Below are positions 1 through 7,521 of a stretch of 64,000 nt of DNA, piece after piece (position 1 is the stretch's first letter; each line of letters starts with the position of its first letter). A model generated the notes under the pieces. That model saw nothing but the letters and a program-made list of their open reading frames with translations. It did not search any database and was not told the DNA's origin. The DNA is taken from positions 1 to 64,000 of the forward strand of contig CAUJIO010000030.1 of assembly GCA_963205315.1 (NCBI GenBank). The letters run 5' to 3'. The stretch comes from Pseudomonadota bacterium (GTDB lineage: Bacteria; Pseudomonadota; Alphaproteobacteria; Rhizobiales; Aestuariivirgaceae). Position numbers and translations under genes: made by a program.

Positions 1-2275
1 TTTCACAATCGAGCCGCCGGACGACTTTACAGTCGCCGACGTCCGATCGCCATTGGCATTGTAGCCATATTCGATCTTCTCAGCCAGATTGTTGGTGACG
101 GAGGTTAACCGCCGCGCGTCACTCCAGGCATATTGTAGGTAGGAACCATCGGGGGCGGTGAGCTTGGTGACCTGGCCCACGGCGTCGTACTCCATCGCCG
201 TCACTGCCTGATTGGCGCCGGGATTGACGGTGACCGTCGTCAGGCGGTTGCGGGCGTCATAGGCGAGATTGGTGATGACGCCATTGGGGTCGGTGATCGA
301 GGTGGGCTGGCCCGCACTATTCCATGCCGTGATCTGAGTGACGTGGCCCACTTCATTGGTCACCGTCGAGAGGCGCGCCTGAGCGTCATAGGCATAGGTC
401 ACCGTGTCGCCCGTACCGGCCATGGTGCCGTCGACCGAGGTGAGCAGGCGGACGCTGGCAGAAGGCACGGCGCGCGGCACCAGGCGAAGGCTGACATTGG
501 TCAGACTGGCTTTTGAGGATGCGGCGTTGTTGATGCCCTTGGTGATATTGAACGTGACCCGCACCTTGCGGGCCAAGGCTGGAACATCGGAATAGGCAGC
601 GACATGTTGCCAGGTCTCGCCGGTGGCCAAGGCTGGCTGAGGCCGCGTGGCACTGGTCATCACCACATTGGCTGCGTCGAGGAAGGAAATGACCGGCTGT
701 ACCTTGTCGTCAAGGGTGTGCAGATTCCATCGGAGTTCCACGCCTCTCGCCAGGGCATCGATTTCGGTGAGCCGGTTGCTCGGGAGTGTTATGTCCTGGT
801 ACATCGTGACAGGACCGGTGCTGCTGTCCCGGAAGCAATTGAGAAACTGGCACGGCGCGTTGGTTCCGATCGCCACAGTCCCTGACGAAATCGTCCAACC
901 GGTTGTCGAGGTCAGAGCAGACGGGTTGGAGACAGTCACATAGGGACTTGCCGCAGCATTGCCGTCAGCCACCAATGACAGCGCGATGTCGTCGATATAG
1001 GCATCATTGTAGGCCTCTGAAACATGGCGCACCATATTCATCCGAACACGGATCGTGCGCGTCCCGGCAGGAACAGGCGCTGTGTAGGAGCGCAGGTTCC
1101 AGGCATTGAACGCGACGACTCCCAGTCCTGTCTTGCCAAGAACCGTTCCACCGGTATCCCTGAACTCTAGTTGCACGTCGCCAAAGTCGGAATAGGTCGT
1201 CTTGCTGGATTGGCGCCATGTGACCGTCGCCGCCCGCGATCCTGCATCCACTTCGGCCGTGTTGCCGGCCGGGATGGCGATATCCTGATAAGCATTGACC
1301 GGACTCGCACCATAGCCATCGCCCTGGAAACACCTGTTCGTCGTTGAACAGGCACCAGTCGTGCGAATGCCGAGCGCCTTCCATTGTGTCCCTGGCTCCT
1401 TGGTCCATCCGGTGATTGTTCCCGAAGTTGGGCCTGACTCGGCATCGCCGTTGACCACCGTCAGAACAACTGGCGAAAGTGGCGTGGTGATTGGTCCAAC
1501 GGCAGGTGGCTGAGGGAGATTGAACGTCGTGTATCCGTAGGTCGTCGTGCGCGTCTGGCCTGCTGTGGAATAGGGAACGGTCGTGGATGTCGTGTCTGTT
1601 TGCGTTAGCGAGGCAACCAGCCCATCCGTCGCATTGTCATAGGTGTAGGTCGTGGTGAGGCCAGGCACTGTGGTTTGCGTTGGCACCGGGCGAACGGCGT
1701 CCCAGGTTGATGTAGTGGTTCTCGCTTCGGGTGTTCCGAAGCCCTCCGTGGTGCTGGTCGGCAGTCCACGTGGATTCCGCACCCATTTGGTGATCCGGCC
1801 TTCGGCGTCTGTCACCTGAGAACGAAACCCATTCGTATCGTGGGCATAGACCGAGTTTGAGGCCGCACAATTGCTTGTCGCAATCCCGTCGACAGCCGTG
1901 AGCCGGCGCTCAAAGCCATTGACGTCAGTGAATGAATAGACCGTCTGGCGGCCCAACGGATTGGTTACGGTGACCTTGTTGTTGACGTCGTCGTAATTGA
2001 ACGTGGTCAGGTCGGCGCCACCGAAGTGCTGGCTGGTGATGGCGCGTCCTTTGGAGTCATAGGTCCATTCACCGTGCTTGATCCCTTTCTCGTCGGTGAT
2101 TGACGTTAGACTATAAGAGAATTGTTCGCTGTTCAGGTACTCGTAAGTGAGCTTGGGGTTGTCTGTGTCGGGCGTTGGTGTGTCATCAGGATAGATAACG
2201 GTTGCAAGCGCATACTCGTCGATCTTGGTGGGCAGAAATGCAGGATTGAAGCCGGGGGTGGAATCAATCTGCTGA
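1..2275 (-). CDS. RHS/YD-repeat protein, downstream part, runs off the left edge (separated from its N-terminus by a frameshift)
   Basis: The minus strand is open from about 2275 to base 1 without a stop and continues the RHS protein that starts at 3311, in a different frame. It reads as typical YD-repeats (for example YAYDAQARLSTVTNEVGHVT and ITDPNGVITNLAYDARNRL). Between about 420 and 1470 two non-YD modules of roughly 150 residues are inserted. Each has the look of a carbohydrate-binding-type beta-sandwich: one opens VVNGDAESG and ends with YNDAYIDDIALSL, and a second similar one follows. RHS proteins are large secreted or surface shells, often toxin carriers; the C-terminal payload would lie left of the window. 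There is no start codon of its own near 2275 because it is the second half of one gene. Confidence 0.8.
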
Positions 2276-3311
2276 CATAGGTGAATTTGAGGACTCTGCC
2301 GTCAGGCAAATATGCGACCTTGAGAAACGCCGGTTTGTTGGCGTCGGTCTCGTATTCGAATCGCATCGCCCGCCCGAGGCTATCGGTGACAGACGTATTG
2401 AGGTTGCCGGTATACTGGAAATACTGCGCGTAGCCATCCGGCTGGGTAATTTGTTGCAGCAGACCTGAATTGTCGTATTCATACCTTGTTCCGTCAGATG
2501 CCCTGAAACTGACACCGGATGCCGACACTGAAAGTGATCCGTTGTAGTTGGCGCGCGAAGCCCAGGTATTCGTTCCTGGCGTAGCGCCCCCGACGGGATA
2601 AACCATGCTCCAGGATCCGGCCGACGATTTCCTGAAGCTGAACTGTTCGGACGACGGCATCACGACATGCACGAGATCGTTGGTTGCCGCCAGTTCCGGC
2701 CTGATGGCACCGGATTTCAGGTCATAGGCAGCACTTGAATCAAAATCGGTCCGCCAACCTCTGCCGGTGCGGCTCTTGGCGGCAAAGCGGGCGCCATCGG
2801 TGAACAGATGATCGATGGAAGAATAGTGGCGCGCGAATCGAAATGTGCGCGGTTCGGCCGATTCCCAATCAACCGTGCTTTGGATCTTTTTCCCGTTGAT
2901 CAACTCAACGGGGTTGGCAAGTTTGAGGGGACAATTGGCGGTTTTTGGTATTGGTTCGCATAGCTTTTCGTCCGTTTGCCCATCGCCGATGGTGTTGCAT
3001 GAGTATGAAGCGTTTGTCCCCGACTCACCCAGAACACCGACCCGATTTGTGCAATAAGCCAGACGTGGATTATTTGACGATATGTCACAAATGTCAGGTC
3101 CTATGGAAGGAAACTCGCAGGCGTGCATGATCAAAGCGACGGTTATTCCGGTGCCGCTCCCGCCTGGATGGGGTATGTCCTGCACCCCGGTACAGGCACC
3201 TGAGACAGTATTGTTCCCGTCCCATGTGCCGGAAGCTTGGCTTTGCTGCAGTGACGCAGCAAGTGCAAACGGGGTAACGAGCAATGCCGCCAGGAGAGAG
3301 GAAAATTTCAT
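2133..3311 (-). CDS. RHS/YD-repeat protein, secreted N-terminal part, ending prematurely by frameshift
   Basis: The start at 3311 is chosen because it gives a clean signal peptide (MKFSSLLAALLVTPFALA) preceded by GAGAG about 12 bases upstream. The mature region has a Cys-containing segment, then an RHS entry domain (NPVELINGKK ... FRFARHYSS), then YD-repeats (YEYDNSGLLQQITQPDGYAQ). At about 2274 the reading frame leaves the repeat consensus after DGRVLKFTYV and runs through unrelated residues to a stop at 2133. Restoring one base in GTCAGCAG (expected GTCCAGCAG) would rejoin it to the open frame that continues to the window edge. Either the gene is a pseudogene or the base is a sequencing error. 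Confidence is high for the family and lower for whether the product is functional. Confidence 0.75.
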   Translation of the reverse strand: MKFSSLLAALLVTPFALAASLQQSQASGTWDGNNTVSGACTGVQDIPHPGGSGTGITVALIMHACEFPSIGPDICDISSNNPRLAYCTNRVGVLGESGTNASYSCNTIGDGQTDEKLCEPIPKTANCPLKLANPVELINGKKIQSTVDWESAEPRTFRFARHYSSIDHLFTDGARFAAKSRTGRGWRTDFDSSAAYDLKSGAIRPELAATNDLVHVVMPSSEQFSFRKSSAGSWSMVYPVGGATPGTNTWASRANYNGSLSVSASGVSFRASDGTRYEYDNSGLLQQITQPDGYAQYFQYTGNLNTSVTDSLGRAMRFEYETDANKPAFLKVAYLPDGRVLKFTYVSRLIPPPASILHFCPPRSTSMRLQPLSILMTHQRPTQTTPSSLTST

Positions 3312-3508
3312 CCAATTGACTCTCAAAAGATTGATATTGTCTCGTGATATTAGATCGATGGATAGCCAAGGCGCCTCACCAACCACGCCACTGGATCTGG
3401 CGATCACCATGGGTTTCGTAGCGTCAGGTTGAATTTCAATCGGCCGTAACGTCAAGTGACTGCCCATCGATATCCACGTGTTTCGGAAATCGTCTGGCGT
3501 CTTCGAGA

Positions 3509-4276
3509 GCAGGTGGTCTGTTCCGGCTGAAGGCGGGGGAATGGACCGATGACACCTCGATGGCTCTGACTCTGGGGGAGTCACTTCTTGCCAATGATCT
3601 ATTCGACGAGAAGGACCTCTTGCAGCGTTTCTGCGACTGGGCGGACAAGGGAGATTACTCGCACAATGGACGGTGCTTCGACATCGGCATGACGGTGCGT
3701 GGGGCGCTGGCGCGGTTCGACAAGACCGGAGATCCGGTGGCGGGCAGCACCGATCCGCAGTCGGCGGGGAATGGCTCCTTGATGCGGCTTGCCCCGGTTC
3801 CTATCCGTCTCCCCTTCGCGCCGGACAGGTTGGAAGAGGTCGCTCGCCGCCAGAGCCGCACCACCCATGGGGCGGAGGAGGCGGTCGAGGCATGTGCTGC
3901 CTATGCCGGGCTTATCGCCAAGGCCATCAGGGGTGAGAGCAAGGAAGTAGTCTTATCTTCTAGTTCACGCTATTGGCCAGCACGGGGGGCAGCCGCCATG
4001 CGGATGGAAACGATCCGCTGGCACCGGGGCCAAGTCCGGGGATCGGGCTATGTCATCCATAGCCTTGAAGCGGCACTCTGGGCGGTGGGCAATGCGGGCT
4101 CCTACCGCGAGGCGGTGCTGCTGGCCGCGAACCTCAGTGAGGATGCGGACACAACCGCCGCCATCGCCAGCCAGCTTGCCGGAGCCCTTTGGGGTGTCAC
4201 CGGCATACCTGGGGCGTGGCTCACCAGGCTTGCATGGCGCGAGCGCATCTCTGATCTCGCCGACAGGAGCCGCTGA
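3509..4276 (+). pseudogene. ADP-ribosylglycohydrolase (DraG-like), 5'-truncated
   Basis: The protein enters the family at AGGLFRLKAGEWTDDTSMAL, which carries the TDDT metal-binding motif. It continues through the substrate-pocket region and ends with SEDADTTAAIASQLAGA, the second metal motif, where intact enzymes usually read D-T-D-T-T. These enzymes hydrolyse ADP-ribose linkages on proteins or small molecules using two Mg ions. The usual first 40-50 residues, including the conserved GLAVGDALG segment, are missing. The frame is closed by a TAG at 3419-3421, and no start codon exists between it and ATG 3560, which lies downstream of the TDDT motif. It is therefore likely a decayed copy whose front was lost, perhaps when the neighbouring RHS gene arrived. 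Translation from ATG 3560 would give 238 residues lacking the first metal motif. Confidence 0.75.
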
Positions 4277-4278
4277 CC

Positions 4279-4350
4279 ATGACAGCACGTAACAGCCTCA
4301 CCCATCCGCTGCAGATCGCCGAGGTCACGGCACCCGGCATGATAGGCGGA
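4279..4350 (+). pseudogene. possible N-terminal stub of a tyrosine/dual-specificity phosphatase-like protein
   Basis: Two bases after the ADP-ribosylglycohydrolase stop an ATG opens MTARNSLTHPLQIAEVTAPG. From memory this resembles the first residues of small phosphatase-like proteins that often follow ADP-ribosylglycohydrolase genes. After about 24 residues the similarity ends, and the rest of the open frame (to 4719) is Arg/Cys/Ser-rich with no recognisable motif, in particular no CxxxxxR loop. I read it as a truncated relic. The call depends on a remembered N-terminal signature, so it is tentative. Confidence 0.35.
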
Positions 4351-4762
4351 ATCGGGGCGGACCTGTTCAAAATCCCTGTTCATTGCCGGAGACAAGTTCG
4401 CCGCAGACTGCCTCCACAGCCAATCATTTCCATGAGTGTTGCCACAACTCCTGTCGTCGGAAAAAGAAACGTTATTTCAAGGACTTGTCGGCAGGGATGC
4501 GTTCCTGTCTGTTCCAGAGGCAGGACGTTCCTTGGCTCTCTGGCAATCCGCTTGCTCTCGTTGTCGAAATGCGAACAAGTCGAGATGAGAACCTTCAGTT
4601 CTCTCAAGGATGGATCGCCAATGCTCCTGCCCCGTGCCGGTTCAGGCGACAAGAGTTGCTGTATCATTCGCCGGGGCGCCGAAAAGCCTGTTGCCCACCA
4701 GGATTCCAAACAAGGCTAATCTACCGCAAATCATTCCACGGGGAGCAACTGATCGAAACCTC
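4351..4762. other. about 400 bp with no recognisable gene
   Basis: This stretch separates the two truncated relics from the end of groEL. Several frames are open for 100-180 codons on both strands, but their translations are low in structure, rich in Arg/Ser/Cys, and match no family I recognise. No convincing hairpin-plus-T-run terminator for groEL was found here. It may be decayed remains of the phosphatase gene and whatever followed it. Confidence 0.5.
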
Positions 4763-6385
4763 TCACATGCCTTCTTCCATCACCCGCGGCCGATCCTTTT
4801 CCGTGTCTTCGACCTCTGTCATCGTGGCCTCGGTCAGCAGCAGGATGCTGGCGACGGACACGGCATTCTCAAGGGCGATACGCACCACCTTGGTCGGATC
4901 GATGATGCCCGCTTCCACCAGATCACAATAGGTCTTCCGGGCGGCATCAAAGCCGGTGCTGCCTGTGCTCTCCAGCATCTTGGAAATGACGACGCCGCCA
5001 TCGACAGCCGAGTTTTCGGCAATCTGCCGCGCGGGTGCGGAAAGTGCCCGCTTGAGGATCTGCACACCGGTCCGTTCGTCGCCTTCCGTCGCTTTCTCAA
5101 GTTCGGCCAATGCCTCCGTGCAGCGTAGCAGGGCGAGGCCGCCACCCGGCACGATGCCTTCAGCGACCGCAGCCTTGGTGGCGCTGATGGCATCGTCCAG
5201 TGCATCCTTGCGCGCCTTCATTTCGGACTCGACCGGCGCCCCGGCACGGATGACGGCGACGCCACCTGAAAGTTTGGCGAGGCGCTCTTGCAGCTTCTCC
5301 TTGTCATAGTCGCTGGTGGACTTGGCGATTTCCGACTTCAACTGGCCGATGCGCCCATCGATGGCCGGGCGCTCGCCGGCCCCGCCCACGATCGTCGTGT
5401 CGTCCTTGTTGACGACAACACGTTTGGCCCGGCCCAGTTGATCGAGTGTCACGGCTTCCAGCTTGAGGCCCAATTCCTCGGCGATCACCTGTCCGCCTGT
5501 CAGGATGGCGATGTCCTGCAGCATGGCCTTGCGGCGGTCGCCGAATCCCGGCGACTTCACCGCGCAACTCTTGAGGGTGCCGCGCAGATGATTGACGATA
5601 AGCGTGGCCAAGGCTTCGCCCTCCACGTCCTCGGCGATAACCACCACGGGCCTGCCGGATTTCGCGACCTGTTCCAGCAATGGTACGAGATCGTTCAGTA
5701 CACCGATCTTCTTGTCGCAGGTGAGGATATAGGGGTCCTCGAGTATGGCCTCCATGCGTTCGGCATTGGTGACGAAATAGGGAGAGATGAAGCCACGATC
5801 AAACTGCATGCCTTCGACGACTTCCAGCACGGTCTCGGTGGTCTTTGATTCTTCGACGGTGATGACGCCTTCGCTGCCGACACGCTCCATGGCATCGGCG
5901 ACAAGACTGCCGATGACCTCGTCATTGTGTGCCGAAAGTGCTGCGACCTGGGCCTTCTCCTTACGCGTTGTGACCGGGCGGGACAGCGCCTTCAGCGCTT
6001 TGACTGCAGCCTCCGTCGCACGTTCGAGACCGCGTTTCATGTCGATGGCGCTGGCGCCTGCAACGACATTGCGTGTGCCATCGGCAAATAGCGCATGAGC
6101 CAGAACGGCTGCCGTACTCGTGCCGTCACCCACCGCCTCACCCGTACGCTCCGAGGCCTGACGCAGCATCTGTGCGCCGAGATTTTCCTCCGGATCCTTG
6201 AGGCTGAATTCCTTGGCGATCGTGACGCCGTCGTTGCAGACGAGCGGCGCACCCCATTTCTTCTGGATGAGAACCGACTTCGACTTGGGACCGAGTGTGA
6301 CCCGGATTGCATCCGCAAGTTTTGCAGCGCCGCGGAGAACCTTTTCACGTGCCTCGGAATGAAACAGAACCTGCTTGTAGGCCAT
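4763..6385 (-). CDS. groEL: Chaperonin GroEL, orphan divergent paralogue
   Basis: The 540-residue protein covers the whole 60-kDa chaperonin family, which folds proteins in a double ring using ATP. Visible signatures are [35 protein letters not shown] with the ATPase Asp at residue 87, and [20 protein letters not shown] holding the second catalytic Asp. The start is set at 6385 (MAYKQV) rather than 6394, because GAGGAGGG at 6395-6402 touches the outer ATG but is 9 nt from the inner one. No groES lies nearby, and the C-terminus ends MEEGM without the usual long GGM tail, so this is probably a specialised second copy. It diverges from the HhH/Lon/UspA genes. An FNR-type box sits midway in the divergent promoter and no CIRCE element was seen, which suggests oxygen-linked rather than HrcA control. 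Confidence 0.93.
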   Translation of the reverse strand: MAYKQVLFHSEAREKVLRGAAKLADAIRVTLGPKSKSVLIQKKWGAPLVCNDGVTIAKEFSLKDPEENLGAQMLRQASERTGEAVGDGTSTAAVLAHALFADGTRNVVAGASAIDMKRGLERATEAAVKALKALSRPVTTRKEKAQVAALSAHNDEVIGSLVADAMERVGSEGVITVEESKTTETVLEVVEGMQFDRGFISPYFVTNAERMEAILEDPYILTCDKKIGVLNDLVPLLEQVAKSGRPVVVIAEDVEGEALATLIVNHLRGTLKSCAVKSPGFGDRRKAMLQDIAILTGGQVIAEELGLKLEAVTLDQLGRAKRVVVNKDDTTIVGGAGERPAIDGRIGQLKSEIAKSTSDYDKEKLQERLAKLSGGVAVIRAGAPVESEMKARKDALDDAISATKAAVAEGIVPGGGLALLRCTEALAELEKATEGDERTGVQILKRALSAPARQIAENSAVDGGVVISKMLESTGSTGFDAARKTYCDLVEAGIIDPTKVVRIALENAVSVASILLLTEATMTEVEDTEKDRPRVMEEGM

Positions 6386-6461
6386 GGCGAACATCCCTCC
6401 TCATGGCATGCGGATACGTCAGAACAGGCTTCCAATTACGATACGATGCCATGGGCCGGCG

Positions 6462-6475
6462 CTGATTCAGATCAA
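6462..6475. promoter_or_regulatory. FNR/FixK-type box in the groEL divergent promoter
   Basis: On the minus strand the site reads TTGATCTGAATCAG, one mismatch from the FNR/ANR/FixK consensus TTGAT-N4-ATCAA. It is 77 bp upstream of the groEL start (6385) and 81 bp upstream of the HhH gene start (6556), so it could serve either promoter. The match is seen directly; regulation by an Fnr/FixK protein is inferred. Confidence 0.6.
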
Positions 6476-6555
6476 CAAATCCGCGCCACAGTTGAGGTAT
6501 TTGTTTCAAATCCGATCGCCGTCCCGCGATGCGGCGAAGCTCAGGGACTTCAACG

Positions 6556-7416
6556 ATGATCAGTCGTCGCAAGATACCGGCAACCAATTTGGCCATCGCC
6601 GAATCCTTCCGCCAGGCGGCAGCTCTTCTCGAGCAGCAAGGCGCCAGCCCGTTCCGGGTTGCCGCTTATCGCAAGGGTGCCGATGCCATTGAGTCGCTGG
6701 ACGGCGACATTCGGAACATCGCGAGCCGTGGTTTGGAGGCACTTGAAGCTCTTCCGCATATTGGCCGGGGACTGGCGGCGGCCATCCTGGAAATTGTCGA
6801 CACTGGCCATTGGTCGCAACTCGACCGTCTGCGAGGGACATTGGAGCCCGAGGCATTGTTCCAGACGATCCCCGGGATCGGACAGTCAATTGCCCGCGAC
6901 ATACACGAGAATTTGCATGTTGATTCTCTGGAGGCCCTGGAAGTGGCTGCCCATGACGGGCGGCTGGCCTCCGTGCCCGGAATAGGCCCGCGGAGAGCGG
7001 CGGCGGTCAGGCACGCACTCTCCGCCATGCTGTCCCGCCGCCGGCCTGTGCCTGATGTGAACACCTCCGCGTCGGAGAGTGAGCCGCCCGTCGCCGTGCT
7101 GCTCGAGGTCGACCAGGAATACCGCAGCAAGGCAAGCGCCGGAGCGCTGCAGCTGATCGCACCCAAACGCTTCAATCCGGAGGGCAAGGCCTGGCTTCCA
7201 ATTCTCCACACGGAACGGTCACCCTGGCACTTCACCGCCTTGTTCTCGAATACGGCTAGGGCCCATGATCTCGGAAAGTCCTCCGACTGGGTGGTGATCT
7301 TCTATTCTTCGGATCACCATCACGATGGACAGTGCACGGTCGTCACGGAGACCAGTGGACCTCAGCGCGGCCTGCGTGTGGTGCGTGGCAGGGAGCGTGA
7401 AAGTGCGGTGGTATAA
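6556..7416 (+). CDS. Helix-hairpin-helix protein related to the N-terminus of family X DNA polymerases
   Basis: The start at 6556 (MISRRK) is preferred over 6529 because CAGGGAC lies about 9 bases upstream. Residues about 8-160 resemble the 8-kDa and HhH region of PolX/PolB-like proteins: SFRQAAALLEQQGASPFRVA, then LPHIGRGLAAAI, IPGIGQSIARDI and VPGIGPRRAAAV, which are three HhH-like motifs. There is no polymerase palm with Asp triad and no PHP domain. The C-terminal 110 residues form a separate unknown domain (SPWHFTALFSNTARAHDLG ... WVVIFYSSDHHHDGQC) ending in a basic tail. It probably binds DNA non-specifically. It stands 105 bp upstream of a Lon-type protease gene on the same strand, so a stress role is plausible. 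Confidence 0.75.
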   Translation: MISRRKIPATNLAIAESFRQAAALLEQQGASPFRVAAYRKGADAIESLDGDIRNIASRGLEALEALPHIGRGLAAAILEIVDTGHWSQLDRLRGTLEPEALFQTIPGIGQSIARDIHENLHVDSLEALEVAAHDGRLASVPGIGPRRAAAVRHALSAMLSRRRPVPDVNTSASESEPPVAVLLEVDQEYRSKASAGALQLIAPKRFNPEGKAWLPILHTERSPWHFTALFSNTARAHDLGKSSDWVVIFYSSDHHHDGQCTVVTETSGPQRGLRVVRGRERESAVV

Positions 7417-7521
7417 GTTCAACGGGACGGCCTACCATGGCCCGAAGAGCTTGACCGTTGTATGCAATTCAGACTTCCGGTTCCACTGCGGGCGGTGTCG
7501 CCCGGGCGAAGCGAGGTAGCG

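Noticed and set aside
4279-4719. 146-codon frame after the ADP-ribosylglycohydrolase as a full gene
   Set aside because: Only the first 24 or so residues look coding; the rest is Arg/Ser/Cys-rich and lacks any phosphatase motif, so only a stub was listed.
6386-6555. CIRCE/HrcA operator expected upstream of groEL
   Set aside because: No TTAGCACTC-N9-GAGTGCTAA-like sequence was found; only the FNR-type palindrome is present.
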